Positions 15,762 through 24,280 of a stretch of DNA of 44,984 nt are shown one piece after another; position 1 is the stretch's first letter; each line of letters begins with the position of its first letter. The notes below the pieces were generated by a model that made no database searches, had not been told where the DNA came from, and worked only from the letters and a program-made list of their open reading frames with translations. Source of the stretch: Halobacteriales archaeon QS_1_68_17 (GTDB lineage: Archaea > Halobacteriota > Halobacteria > Halobacteriales > Haloarculaceae); NCBI GenBank assembly GCA_003021105.1, contig PXRG01000011.1:1-44984 (forward strand), read 5' to 3'. A program made the translations under genes and the position numbers.

Positions 15762-17158
15762 GCCGTCTCGACACCCGTGAACTCGAAGCGCGCGCCGCCG
15801 GACTCGCTCTCGGTCGCCCGGACGCTCCACCCGTGGGCCTCGGCGATGCGCCTGACGATAGCCAGGCCGAACCCCGTGCCCTCGCCCTCCGAGTTCCCCG
15901 GTTCGAAAACCGCCTCGCGCTGGTCGGCCGGGATCCCCGGCCCGTCGTCCGCGACGTAGAAGCCGCCGTCGATCGGTCCGACCCGGACGGTCGGCCCACC
16001 GTCGGCGGTCGCGCCGTGCTCGACGCTGTTGCGAAAGAGGTTCTCGAACAGGGCGGTGAGGCGTTCGGCGTCCGCGCGGACCTCGGGGAGGCCGTCGGCG
16101 ACGACGACGTCCTCGACCGCCGAGTGCGCCCGCGCGTCGGCCACCACGTCGGGGATCGACACCGGCCCCGGGTCGTCGACGGTTTCGCCCTGCCGGGCCA
16201 GCGACAGGACGTCGTCGATCAGCTGGCGCATCCGGTCGTGGGCGCGTTCGACGTCGTCGAGGCGTTCGCTGTCGCACTCCTCGCGGGCCAGTTCGAGGTG
16301 TCCCTCCGCGACCTGGAGGGGGTTCCGGAGGTCGTGGCTCACGACCGAGGCGAACTCGTCGAGCCGCTGGTTCTGCCTGCGGAGGTCGCGCTCCCGGCGC
16401 TTCCGGCGGGTGACGTCGCGGGCGACGAACACGACCCGGTCCTCGGCCTCCCGTTCGATGGACGAGAGCAGCCCCTCGAACCAGAACGACTCGCCGGCCA
16501 GGTCGACCCGGTACTCGACCGTCTCGACGTCGCCCGTCGACAGCGTCCGCTCGATGGCGTCACATATCAGGTCGGCAGTCTCCGCGTCGAGCACCTCGTG
16601 GACCGTCCGCCCGACCAGTTCCGTCGGCGACCGGAACGTCAGCACCTGCTGGTCGGTCAGCACCTCCCGGTACTCCCCGTCGGCGTCGTAGACGATCACC
16701 AGGTCCGGGATGGCGTCAAGCACCGCCTCCAGCGTCCGGAGGCGGTCCCGGACCCACGCCGGCGGGTCCGTCGTCGCGCCCGTGCCGTCGCCCGCCTGCC
16801 CCTCCTCGATCGCTCCCGCGACCCGCCGGAGCAGCGTCTCCCGCTGGCTGTCGGCGGGGAAGTAGGCCGTCGCGCCGGCCTCGACGACCTCGCCGGCGAG
16901 CCGTTCGTCCCCGTCGGCGACGACCACGACGGGGTGGTCGTCGTCCCGCTCGCGGATCCTCCGCACCGCCTCGACCCCGTCAACGTCCCCGCCGTGCAAG
17001 ACGACCGTGCAGTCGACGGGGTCGTCGGCCGATTCGACGCCGGTCGCCGTCCGTACCTCGTGGCCGCCCGTCCTGAGTTCGCCCGCCGTCCGTTCGCTTG
17101 CTTCCCCACCGCTCCCGACGAGGCGGAGCCGACCGGTGGGGGTGTTACGCTCGTCCAT
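15758..17158 (-). CDS. Sensor histidine kinase with pseudo-receiver and PAS domains
   Basis: The protein has 466 residues and no membrane helix. Residues 1-125 resemble a response-regulator receiver, but the usual phospho-Asp strand reads CTVVLHGGDVDG, so it may be inactive. A PAS domain (LEAVLDAIPDLVIVYDADG) follows. The kinase core then has an H-box (VVSHDLRNPL), N-box (LFRNSVEHG) and G-boxes (DDGPGIP and GTGFGLAIV). It autophosphorylates on His and passes phosphate to an unknown regulator. It is divergent from the GNAT gene across a 248-bp repeat-bearing gap. Confidence 0.92.
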   Translation of the reverse strand: MDERNTPTGRLRLVGSGGEASERTAGELRTGGHEVRTATGVESADDPVDCTVVLHGGDVDGVEAVRRIRERDDDHPVVVVADGDERLAGEVVEAGATAYFPADSQRETLLRRVAGAIEEGQAGDGTGATTDPPAWVRDRLRTLEAVLDAIPDLVIVYDADGEYREVLTDQQVLTFRSPTELVGRTVHEVLDAETADLICDAIERTLSTGDVETVEYRVDLAGESFWFEGLLSSIEREAEDRVVFVARDVTRRKRRERDLRRQNQRLDEFASVVSHDLRNPLQVAEGHLELAREECDSERLDDVERAHDRMRQLIDDVLSLARQGETVDDPGPVSIPDVVADARAHSAVEDVVVADGLPEVRADAERLTALFENLFRNSVEHGATADGGPTVRVGPIDGGFYVADDGPGIPADQREAVFEPGNSEGEGTGFGLAIVRRIAEAHGWSVRATESESGGARFEFTGVETA

Positions 17159-17244
17159 CGGGGATATATTGCCACAGGAACGAGGGCGTGATAAATTGCC
17201 GTGGTGTGTACATCCCGTCCGTGGTACCCGCCGGATCGTCCGAA

Positions 17245-17316
17245 CAGCCGACCGCCGGATGAGCCAGGCAGCCGACCACCGGATCGGCCGGGCAGCCGAC
17301 GGCCATAGGGTTTTGT
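17245..17316. repeat. 24-bp tandem repeat between kinase and GNAT genes
   Basis: CAGCCGACC or CAGCCGACG recurs at 17245, 17269 and 17293, a 24-bp period with imperfect copies (CAGCCGACCGCCGGAT, CAGCCGACCACCGGAT). The third unit leads into the hairpin at 17297-17324. It lies in the divergent promoter region, so it may affect transcription. Confidence 0.6.
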
Positions 17317-17390
17317 CGGCCGTCGTTGCGGCTCAAGACCGTGATCGGCAGGATTAACGCAGCCGACGGCCAAAGGGTTTTGTCGGCCGT
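17292..17390. repeat. Duplicated 32-bp hairpin-bearing segment
   Basis: Two 32-bp copies, 17292-17323 and 17359-17390, differ at one base. Each contains GACGGCC and GGCCGT arms around AGGGTTTTGTC and can fold into a 6-8 bp hairpin. The second copy ends 17 bp before the GNAT start, so its AAAGGGTTTT segment could be the core promoter and the first copy a duplicate promoter. Confidence 0.6.
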
Positions 17391-17406
17391 TGGCGAGACA
17401 CCACGC

Positions 17407-18279
17407 ATGGGTGTCGAACGCCCCGAGTTCAGCGACCCGATCCGGCAGCGCATCTACGAGTACGTCGAGCGGTCCGGGGCCGTCGACCGCGGGACGGTCC
17501 GGACGAACGTGCGCGTCCCGGACGGCAGCGCCTCGAAACCGGCGCGGTCGGGGACGGTCGAGCAGGCGCGTCTCGACCCCGCCACCTTCTCGGAGCACGT
17601 CGACGCGCTCCTCGCCGACGGCCACCTCGTCGAGCGCGACGGGAAACTCCGGGTGCCAGTCACCGGCGACGCGGTCCGGACCGTCGACACCGAGCGCGGC
17701 CCGATGACGATCCGTCCCGGCCGGCAGGAGGACCTTCCGGGCGTCGTCTCGCTCATCCGGTCGGTCGTCGCCGAGGGAACCCACGTGGTCGCCGAGACAG
17801 TCGCGGAGGCGCTCGACCGCGAGAACGCCCTCTCGCGGCACAACGACGCCCGGTCGCGGCTGTTCTTCGTCGCAACCGTCCCCGAGGACGCCGACGCCGA
17901 CGCGGACACTGCCGGGACCCCGACCGACGACGCCGGCACCGGCACCGACGGGACCGGGGAGACGGTCGTCGGGTGGCTCCACCTCCACTCGCCCGGGATG
18001 GAGAAGCTCAGGCACACAGCGGAGGTGACCGTCGGGGTCCGCGACGATTATGGCCGCTTCGGGATCGGGAGCCGGCTGCTCGACCGCGGCGTCGAGTGGG
18101 CCGCCGACCGCGGCTACGTGAAGCTCTACCAGAGCGTGCCCGCGACCAACGAGGCCGCGGTCCCGTTTCTGGAGGCCAACGGCTGGTCGGTCGAGGCGAC
18201 CCGCGAGGACCACTACCTCGTCGACGGCGAGTTCGTCGACGAGGTGATGCTGGCGTACGATCTGCGGGACGGGGACTGA
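17407..18279 (+). CDS. GNAT N-acetyltransferase with N-terminal winged-helix-like domain
   Basis: The protein has 290 residues. Residues 1-85 look like a winged-helix region ([18 protein letters not shown]...[17 protein letters not shown]). Residues 98-285 form a GNAT domain: [18 protein letters not shown], then the acetyl-CoA loop [19 protein letters not shown], and [15 protein letters not shown]. An Asp/Thr/Gly-rich insert near residues 160-185 is a likely flexible loop. The acetylated substrate is unknown. The start at 17407 follows the second 32-bp hairpin repeat. Confidence 0.88.
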   Translation: MGVERPEFSDPIRQRIYEYVERSGAVDRGTVRTNVRVPDGSASKPARSGTVEQARLDPATFSEHVDALLADGHLVERDGKLRVPVTGDAVRTVDTERGPMTIRPGRQEDLPGVVSLIRSVVAEGTHVVAETVAEALDRENALSRHNDARSRLFFVATVPEDADADADTAGTPTDDAGTGTDGTGETVVGWLHLHSPGMEKLRHTAEVTVGVRDDYGRFGIGSRLLDRGVEWAADRGYVKLYQSVPATNEAAVPFLEANGWSVEATREDHYLVDGEFVDEVMLAYDLRDGD

Positions 18280-18440
18280 CGGCCGCCCCGTTCCGGGGCC
18301 GTCGTCTTCACGACTGGGCAGTCGCGCGGTCCGGGGTCGCCGGCCGGGGTCGCGGACTCCGACCCGACCTCGCGTCCCGCGGGTCAGGTCCCTGCATCGG
18401 GCGGGCCAACGTCTTTACCCGCCCGCGCGATGGTATCGGC

Positions 18441-19511
18441 ATGGACTTCGAGGCGTACTTCGACTCGTTCTCGCGCCGCGACTGGCAGGAAACCGAGGCG
18501 GGGACCGTTCGGTTCGCCATGATCGGTCTGGGGTGGTGGACCGTCGAGGAGGCGATCCCCGCCGTGGCGGAGTCGGACCTCTGCGAGACGACCGCGCTCG
18601 TCAGCAGCTCCGCGGACAAGGCCGAACGCGTCGCCGCGGACGTCGACACCGCCGAGGCCGCGCTCAGCTACGACCAGTTCCACGACGGCGCGGCCGCCGA
18701 CGCCTACGACGCCGTCTACGTCTGTACGCCCAACGCACTCCACCTCCAGTACGTCGAGACCGCGGCGGACCGCGGGAAGGCGATCCTCTGCGAGAAGCCG
18801 ATGGAGGCCTCCGTCGAGCGGGCCGGACGCCTCGCCGACGCGGCCGCGGACGTGCCGCTGATGGTCGCCTACCGGATGCACACCGAACCGGCCGTCCGGC
18901 GCATGCGCGACCTGGTCCGGGAGGGGTTCGTCGGCGACCCCGCCCACGTCCACGGCCACAACTCCCAGCCCCTGCTCGAGATGATCCCCGACCCCGACCA
19001 GTGGCGGCTCGACCCCGACCTCGCCGGCCCCGGCGCGTCGGTCACGGACATCGGCCTCTACCCGCTGAACACGACCCGGTTCGTCCTCGACGCCGACCCC
19101 GTCGCGGCCCAGGCGCGGATGACCTCCCGCTCGGAGGGCTTCGAGTCGGTCCCCGACGAGCGGGCGGCGTTCACGCTCTCGTTCCCCGACGGCGTCTACG
19201 CCTCCCAGTCGGCCAGCCAGAACGCCCACGAGTCGACCTTCCTCCGGATCACCGGCACCGCGGGCGAACTCCTGCTCGAACCGGCCTTCTCGCCCGCCGT
19301 CCCCCGGGAACTCACGCTCTCCCGCGGCGACGTCACCGCCGACTGTCGCTTCGACCAGGTCAACCAGATGACCGAGGAGTTCGACTACTTCGCCGATTGC
19401 GTGCTCAGCGGCCGCGACCCCGAGGCCGACGGCGAACACGGCCTCGTCGACATGCGCGCGCTCGAAGCCATCTACGAGGCCGGCGAGACCGGCGAGACGG
19501 TCCGGATCTGA
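18441..19511 (+). CDS. gfo6: Gfo/Idh/MocA family sugar dehydrogenase (xylose/glucose dehydrogenase-like)
   Basis: The protein has 356 residues. The Rossmann motif MIGLGWW (26-32) and the conserved CEKPME (catalytic Lys of the EKP motif) are present. [14 protein letters not shown] and the C-terminal domain fit the family's second domain. It resembles the haloarchaeal Gfo6 type, which includes the NADP-dependent D-xylose 1-dehydrogenase of Haloferax. Nearby dehydratase and aldolase genes suggest an aldose-oxidising role, with xylose or glucose as substrate. Substrate identity is inferred. Confidence 0.85.
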   Translation: MDFEAYFDSFSRRDWQETEAGTVRFAMIGLGWWTVEEAIPAVAESDLCETTALVSSSADKAERVAADVDTAEAALSYDQFHDGAAADAYDAVYVCTPNALHLQYVETAADRGKAILCEKPMEASVERAGRLADAAADVPLMVAYRMHTEPAVRRMRDLVREGFVGDPAHVHGHNSQPLLEMIPDPDQWRLDPDLAGPGASVTDIGLYPLNTTRFVLDADPVAAQARMTSRSEGFESVPDERAAFTLSFPDGVYASQSASQNAHESTFLRITGTAGELLLEPAFSPAVPRELTLSRGDVTADCRFDQVNQMTEEFDYFADCVLSGRDPEADGEHGLVDMRALEAIYEAGETGETVRI

Positions 19512-19576
19512 GGCTCCCGTCCTTCTCGCGCATCGCATCTACTCTCGAATTATCGGATACATATATGAGAACAGAA

Positions 19577-19594
19577 TGAGAAATATGCTATATG
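19577..19594 (+). promoter_or_regulatory. TATA-like box before the small membrane protein
   Basis: AGAAATATGCTATATGAG (about 19579-19596) is an AT-rich box 25-40 nt upstream of the GTG start at 19616 or 19622. This supports transcription of the small membrane gene. Confidence 0.45.
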
Positions 19595-19615
19595 AGCGTG
19601 GGAATGTAGTTATCC

Positions 19616-19996
19616 GTGGGGGTGTCCCGTCGTGATGTCGGTGCCGGCCTCCTCTCTGCGGGTGCAGCCGTGGTCGTCATCGGAGTCCTCGGGGGGCTGG
19701 ACTCGCTCCTCTCGCTCGAACCCGAACGGGGGCGACCGCGACGCGGTGCGCTGGCAGGTCTGCTGACGGCGGGCGGGTCACTGCTGGCTATGGCGGTGAT
19801 CGTGTACGGGTCCGCGGCGGTGCAGCGGTTGCTGTCGGGGAGGGGCGTCTCGGAAACGGTGACGGCGCTCGTTTTGAGAGTGCTCGCGTACGTGATTACC
19901 ATGGTCTTGAGCGTCGGCTGGCTGATCCTGCCCGTCGGCGCGGCCGTCGGCTGGGGCTACGAGTGGCTGCTGGCCGCCGACCGGTCGCCGGTCTGA
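19616..19996 (+). CDS. Small membrane protein, hypothetical
   Basis: The frame has a GTG start at 19616 (or 19622, two codons later) and encodes 126 residues. Three hydrophobic segments are visible: GLLSAGAAVVVIGVLGG, ALAGLLTAGGSLLAMAVIVYG, and VLAYVITMVLSVGWLILPVGAAVGW. Between the first two is an Arg/Pro-rich cytoplasmic loop. No recognised domain is present. The clear upstream TATA-like box supports expression. It converges on gnaD, with a duplicated hairpin at 20003-20097 between them. Confidence 0.65.
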   Translation: MGVSRRDVGAGLLSAGAAVVVIGVLGGLDSLLSLEPERGRPRRGALAGLLTAGGSLLAMAVIVYGSAAVQRLLSGRGVSETVTALVLRVLAYVITMVLSVGWLILPVGAAVGWGYEWLLAADRSPV

Positions 19997-20002
19997 CTCT
20001 CG

Positions 20003-20097
20003 GCGATCCGCGCGCTCGCCCGCCGTCTCGCGTGGGCGACTCACTCGCTGTCGGCGTGATTCGCGCGCTCGCCCGTCGTCTCGCGTGGGCGAATCAC
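20003..20097. repeat. Duplicated 42-nt hairpin, possible transcription end
   Basis: Copies at 20003-20044 and 20056-20097 share CGCGCGCTCGCCC and TCTCGCGTGGGCGA at a 53-bp period. The second copy folds with a perfect 9-bp outer stem, GTGATTCGC with GCGAATCAC, while the first has mismatches in that stem. It lies between two convergent genes and could mark a transcript end; there is no T-run. Confidence 0.6.
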
Positions 20098-20143
20098 GCC
20101 TCGTCGAACAGTGTGAATCGGGGATTCCCTGGCTCGACGAAGC

Positions 20144-21439
20144 TTACACTTCGTCGAACAGTTCCTCGCCGTCCACCAGGTGTTCGGCGACCACGTCCGG
20201 ATCGAGGGTCACGCCGAGCCCCGGTCGCTCGGGGATCTCGATGTACCCCTCGTCGATGACAGGCTCCTCGACGAGGTCGCCCCACCACGGGAGTTCGTAG
20301 GAGTGGAACTCGACGGCCAGGGCGTTGGGGATGGACGTGCCGACGTGGGCCGAAGCCATCGTCGCCACCGGCGAGGAGACGTTGTGCATGGCGACGGGCA
20401 CGTAGTAGGTGTCGGCCAGCTCGGCGATCTTCCGGGTCTCGCGCATGCCGCCGACCTTCGGCATGTCCGGGGCCACGATGTCGACGGCCTGCTCTTCGAG
20501 GAGTCTGCGGTGGCCGTGCTTGCGGTAGACGTTCTCGCCGGCGGTGATCGGGGTCGTCGTCGACTGGGTGACCGTCCGCTGGACGTCGTGGTTCTCCGGC
20601 GGGACCGGGTCTTCGAGCCACCAGACGTCGTAGGGCTCGATGGCTTCGGCCAGCCGCTTCGCGCTGCCCGCCGAGAACGTCCAGTGACAGTCGAAGGCCA
20701 CGTCCGCCCGGTCGCCGACCGCTTCCGTGACTGCCTCGACGATGGCGGCCTTGTGGTCGATCTCCGGGTCCCGGAGGTGGCGGTTCGCGCGATCCTTCTG
20801 GTGGCCGCTCGGGACGTCGAGGTCGAACTTCAGCGCGTCGTAGCCAAGTTCCTCGATCACCCGCTCGGCCTCCCGGGCCGCGGCCACGGCCGACTCCGGG
20901 TGGTCGAGTTGTTCCTCTCCCTCCGGTGGTTCGGTCGGACTGCGGGGGTCGGTCGACTCGCCCGCGTGGCAGTCACAGTAGACCCGGACGCGGTCGCGGT
21001 ACTTCCCGCCGAGCAACTGGTAGGCCGGCACCTCCAGAATCTTCCCCGCGAGGTCGTGCAGCGCCACCTCGATCCCCGCGATGGCGGTGACGGTGACGCC
21101 GCCGATCGACCCCTCGCCGGACATCTTCTGGACCAGGTGCTCGTAGAGCCGGTCGACGTCCAGCGGGTTCTCGCCGACGACGAACGGCGTCATCCGGGAT
21201 ATCAGTTCGGGCACGCCCGCCCCCCAGTAGGCCTCGCCCGTCCCGACGACGCCCGCGTCGGTGTAGATCCGTACCAGCGTCCACGGGAAGTTGCCGTCGA
21301 CCATCGTCGTCTGGACGTCCGTGATCTCGACGTCCCGCCCGCCGCCGCGTTTCGCCTGCACGCCCATCGACTCCGCCGAGAGGTCCCGCATCGTGTACTC
21401 CGCGTTCGGGTCGTGCAACGACTCGTAATCTAACCCCAT
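20144..21439 (-). CDS. gnaD: Gluconate/xylonate dehydratase, enolase superfamily
   Basis: The protein has 431 residues of the mandelate racemase/muconate lactonising group. It is expected to dehydrate gluconate (or xylonate) to the 2-keto-3-deoxy acid. Catalytic regions are ALKFDLD (KxD-type general base strand), VAFDCHW, WLEDPVPPENHD and AGENVYR for Mg binding, and the His in AMHNVSSP. The opening MGLDYESLHDPNAEYTM matches haloarchaeal GnaD/XacD proteins, supporting the start at 21439. The promoter contains a TrmB-box match. The neighbouring kdgA and gdh favour gluconate, while the Gfo6-type gene leaves xylonate possible (XacD). Confidence 0.9.
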   Translation of the reverse strand: MGLDYESLHDPNAEYTMRDLSAESMGVQAKRGGGRDVEITDVQTTMVDGNFPWTLVRIYTDAGVVGTGEAYWGAGVPELISRMTPFVVGENPLDVDRLYEHLVQKMSGEGSIGGVTVTAIAGIEVALHDLAGKILEVPAYQLLGGKYRDRVRVYCDCHAGESTDPRSPTEPPEGEEQLDHPESAVAAAREAERVIEELGYDALKFDLDVPSGHQKDRANRHLRDPEIDHKAAIVEAVTEAVGDRADVAFDCHWTFSAGSAKRLAEAIEPYDVWWLEDPVPPENHDVQRTVTQSTTTPITAGENVYRKHGHRRLLEEQAVDIVAPDMPKVGGMRETRKIAELADTYYVPVAMHNVSSPVATMASAHVGTSIPNALAVEFHSYELPWWGDLVEEPVIDEGYIEIPERPGLGVTLDPDVVAEHLVDGEELFDEV

Positions 21440-21472
21440 ACGCCGACCATCGACGCCCGTCGTCAAAAGCTT

Positions 21473-21482
21473 GAATATTTAC
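21473..21482 (-). promoter_or_regulatory. TATA-like box of gnaD
   Basis: On the minus strand GAGTAAATATTC is an AT-rich box centred about 38 nt upstream of the gnaD ATG. This leaves a short leader of roughly 10 nt. The TrmB-type box directly abuts it on the upstream side. Confidence 0.5.
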
Positions 21483-21495
21483 TCGTTATAAAGTA
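21480..21495 (-). promoter_or_regulatory. TrmB-type operator upstream of gnaD
   Basis: On the minus strand the sequence reads TACT-TTATAAC-GAGTA, a perfect match to TACT-N7/8-GAGTA, the published recognition motif of TrmB in Halobacterium salinarum. It overlaps the upstream edge of the gnaD TATA-like box. A TrmB gene lies in the same window at 26099. TrmB probably controls gnaD according to glucose level; whether it represses or activates is not determined by sequence alone. Confidence 0.65.
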
Positions 21496-21579
21496 AAAAT
21501 ATGTAGCGGCGACCAGTACCGGACAGCAGGGAGATCGGGGACGCGATCGAAATCACCGTCGCGCGTGACGGTCGTCCCG

Positions 21580-22500
21580 TCAGAGCAGGTCCAGTGCCGC
21601 GAGGTCGGCCCGGAGCGCCGCGCGGTTGTCGTCGTCCATCCGCCGGAGGGGACTCCGGAGCGGGCCGGGATCGAAGCCGACGTCCCGGAGCGACAGCGCG
21701 GTCTTGACCCCGGCCATGTAGGGGCCGCGCTTGAGTGCCCGGCGGACCTCGTAGACGGTGCTCTGGAGGTCGCGGGCACGGTCCTCGTTCCCGGCGTCGT
21801 AGGCCTCGTAGAGGGCCACGACGAGTTCGGGGAAGACGTTGGCGACGGCGCTGACCATCCCGGCACAGCCGACTTCGAGGCCGGGGAACAAAAGCGAGTC
21901 AGACCCCGACAGGAACGTCAGTTCGGGGTGGGCGTCGATCGCCTGGCCGAGCCAGGGGACGTCCTTGCTGGAGTCCTTGACGCCGGCGAGGCCGTCGAGG
22001 CCGGCGAGTTCGTCGAGGGTATCGAGCGACAGCGCGTTGCCGGTCTTGCTCGGGATGTGGTAGACGTACACCGGCAGGTCGACGGCCGCCGCGACGCGCC
22101 GGTAGTGTTCGACCGCGCCGGGTCCGTCCAGCGGGTAGTAGTACGGCGTCACCACCACCACGCCGTCCGCGCCGGCGGCCGCCGCGTGTTCCGCGAACGC
22201 GACCGTCTCGCGGGTACTCGGCGCGCCGACGCCGGCGATGACGGGCACCTCGCCGCCCACCTCGTCGACGACGGCCTCGACGACGGTCCGGCGTTCCGCG
22301 GGCGTCGCCAGCGGGAACTCGCCGTTGGTGCCGAGCGGGAAGACGCCGTGGGCACCCCCGTCGACGACGAACCGGGCGTGGGCCGCGGTCGCGTCCGCGT
22401 CGAGGCGCTCGTCCCCGTCGAAGGCGGTGATCGTCGGCGGCACGACGCCGCGCAACGAGAGCGGGTCGGCCGATCCGGGACTCGGGGCTGTGTCGGTCAC
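21580..22500 (-). CDS. kdgA: 2-keto-3-deoxygluconate (KDG/KDPG) aldolase, DHDPS family
   Basis: The protein has 306 residues from GTG 22500. It is a class I aldolase of the dihydrodipicolinate synthase family, which splits KDG or KDPG into pyruvate and a triose. The Schiff-base Lys175 lies in GVKDSSKD. VFPLGTNGEFP and the Tyr in VYVYHIPSKTG are conserved active-site parts. An in-frame TTG at 22542 would add 14 residues, but GTG fits the usual N-terminus (before LSLRGVVPPTITAF). Adjacent gnaD and gdh point to Entner-Doudoroff use rather than lysine synthesis. Confidence 0.88.
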   Translation of the reverse strand: MTDTAPSPGSADPLSLRGVVPPTITAFDGDERLDADATAAHARFVVDGGAHGVFPLGTNGEFPLATPAERRTVVEAVVDEVGGEVPVIAGVGAPSTRETVAFAEHAAAAGADGVVVVTPYYYPLDGPGAVEHYRRVAAAVDLPVYVYHIPSKTGNALSLDTLDELAGLDGLAGVKDSSKDVPWLGQAIDAHPELTFLSGSDSLLFPGLEVGCAGMVSAVANVFPELVVALYEAYDAGNEDRARDLQSTVYEVRRALKRGPYMAGVKTALSLRDVGFDPGPLRSPLRRMDDDNRAALRADLAALDLL

Positions 22501-22595
22501 GGTCCGTCCCACGTTCCGCGGGCCTTTAGATTCCGGGGGCAATTGTTTTTCGAGCCTGAGTAAACTTTTTATCGCGCGACGTGGTAGACCGCTGT

Positions 22596-22901
22596 ATGTG
22601 CGTTACCGTCGAATTTAGCCGATCCCTCACGGCCCGCATCGGGACCCACGAGGCCAGGGTCGGCGTCAGGGAGGGGGAGACGCTCGGGGACGTGATTCGG
22701 CGGCTCGCCGACGAGTACGGACCACAGGTCCGCTCGGGGCTGCTCGAACGCGGCCGCCTCCGCTCGGACACCATCGCCTCCCGCGAGGTCGACGGCCGTC
22801 GGCAGTCGATCACGCTCGACACGCCCGTCGAGTCCGGCGACACCCTCCGGTTCGAACTCACCTCCGAGTACCGGAAGAGCCGACCGAAACAGCTCGCCTG
22901 A
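22596..22901 (+). CDS. MoaD/ThiS-like beta-grasp protein lacking a terminal Gly-Gly
   Basis: The protein has 101 residues. The pattern ARVGVREGETLGDVIRRLADEYGP and SGDTLRFEL fits the beta-grasp (ubiquitin-like) fold of MoaD, ThiS and archaeal SAMP proteins. The C-terminus is RPKQLA instead of Gly-Gly, so it cannot be activated or conjugated the usual way unless processed. The start at 22596 follows AAACTTTTTATCG, a TATA-like box about 30 nt upstream. It sits between kdgA and the HAD gene within the sugar region, which may be coincidence. Confidence 0.8.
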   Translation: MCVTVEFSRSLTARIGTHEARVGVREGETLGDVIRRLADEYGPQVRSGLLERGRLRSDTIASREVDGRRQSITLDTPVESGDTLRFELTSEYRKSRPKQLA

Positions 22902-22918
22902 GCGTCCCCCTTTTCGCG

Positions 22919-24172
22919 CTACTCCAGTTTTGCCAGCCGGTTGAGCGCGTAGACCGCCCGGAGCATCGCGTCGGCCTGTCCCTGGTCGAAGACGAGTTCG
23001 TCCGTGGCGATGACGTGGTCCAACACCTCGCGCGAGGAGTGTTCCGGCGCGGCCGCCAGCCCGTAGTCGTTCTCGGCGACCCACTCCATCACGCGCAGGT
23101 CGCTTTTGCTGTCGCCCATCACGACGGTGAACGGGTCGTCGACCCCCAGCACGTCGAAGGCCGCCTCGACTCCCCGGGGTTTGTTGAGTTCGAGGCTGCC
23201 GATCTCGGCGGCGTCGGCTTCGTAGTAGGCGACGTCGATCCGCTCGAAGGCCGCCGCCGCGGCCTCGGGGACGTCCTCGATCCCGCAGTCGGGCACGCCC
23301 TGTTGCTGTTCGAGGACCGTCCGGATCTCCGAATCCTGGGCGGCGTAGAACGCCCGCGCCCACGCGGCGGCGGTCGCGTCGTCGGCCTCGACGGCGGTGT
23401 GGTCGCGGACGGCCGCGCCCAGCAGGTCGAGTTCGTAGACCAGCGCCCGGTCTATCACCTCGCGGGCGCGGGTACTCCCGGTCTCGAAGTTGGGTTTCAT
23501 CGTGACGTTGAACTCGTTGCCCTGGAGGTGACAGCCCCGCCGGAGGTCCTCCGGGGCCGCCGAGAGCACCCGCGAGCGCACGTCGTCGAAGACGGCCCGG
23601 ATCTCCTCGTCTAACTCCTCGTAGAGCAACTGCTTCGTCTCCGCGCCGTGGCCGGGGGTGAACACGCCCGTCCCGGCCTCGTAGACCACGCTCAGGTCCC
23701 CCGAGTGGACGAGTTCGTTGCCCAGTCCCTGGATGAGAAAGCCCTTGACGTTCTCCAGGGTCTGGCCCGTACAGACGACGATGGGGACGCCGTTCTCGTG
23801 GAACTCTGTCAGGAGGTGGAGCGTCTCGCGTGGGATCTCGTTGTCGGTCTTGCCGGCCGACCGGAGCGTCTCGTCGACGTCCAGCACGAGGACGTTGACC
23901 GCGCGCCCGTACTTCGAGTGGAGGTCGAGCGCCGTGAAGGCCTGCTCCCTGGTGGTCATCGACGCGATGGCGGCGAACGTCTCCCCGACCGCGGGGAACG
24001 CGTCCCTGATCTCGTCTTTCCGCGCGGCGAGTTCGTCGCTCGCGTTCCGCCAGTGCTCCAGGGCCACCCGCGAGTCCACGGGGGGAAACAGGTCCACGAA
24101 GTCCTGGTAGGCCCGCAACGTGGGCGCGTCGAACTCGTCGTAGAGCCGGTAGAGCTGGTCGTACCGTTCCAT
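22919..24172 (-). CDS. HAD superfamily hydrolase, large haloarchaeal type
   Basis: The protein has 417 residues. A helical N-terminal domain of about 95 residues precedes a HAD core. The nucleophile motif is VLVLDVDETLR (catalytic Asp with the +2 Asp), motif II is VVCTGQ, and motif IV is VVMGDSKSDLRVM. A cap-like region lies between. This fits a type IIB (Cof/sucrose-phosphatase-like) phosphatase. It is divergent from gdh across 108 bp, so it may act on a sugar phosphate, but the substrate is not evident. Confidence 0.85.
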   Translation of the reverse strand: MERYDQLYRLYDEFDAPTLRAYQDFVDLFPPVDSRVALEHWRNASDELAARKDEIRDAFPAVGETFAAIASMTTREQAFTALDLHSKYGRAVNVLVLDVDETLRSAGKTDNEIPRETLHLLTEFHENGVPIVVCTGQTLENVKGFLIQGLGNELVHSGDLSVVYEAGTGVFTPGHGAETKQLLYEELDEEIRAVFDDVRSRVLSAAPEDLRRGCHLQGNEFNVTMKPNFETGSTRAREVIDRALVYELDLLGAAVRDHTAVEADDATAAAWARAFYAAQDSEIRTVLEQQQGVPDCGIEDVPEAAAAAFERIDVAYYEADAAEIGSLELNKPRGVEAAFDVLGVDDPFTVVMGDSKSDLRVMEWVAENDYGLAAAPEHSSREVLDHVIATDELVFDQGQADAMLRAVYALNRLAKLE

Positions 24173-24242
24173 GGTTGCCGTCCGGCCGGCGGCCGGTTAA
24201 ATACTGGCGCGCCGGCAGTCGTTTAGGATCTTAACTCGGATT

Positions 24243-24256
24243 AGAATAAATTTTTT
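24243..24256 (+). promoter_or_regulatory. TATA-like box of gdh
   Basis: AGAATAAATTTTTT (about 24243-24256) lies roughly 30 nt before ATG 24281, the standard distance for a leaderless haloarchaeal transcript. It is shared in the divergent gap with the HAD gene. Confidence 0.6.
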
Positions 24257-24280
24257 GCCGCTCCGGATCGACCCTCCGGT

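Noticed and set aside
22500-22542. TTG start for kdgA giving 14 extra residues
   Set aside because: The extra residues (PPESKGPRNVGR) are not typical of the family, and GTG 22500 lies at the expected N-terminus.
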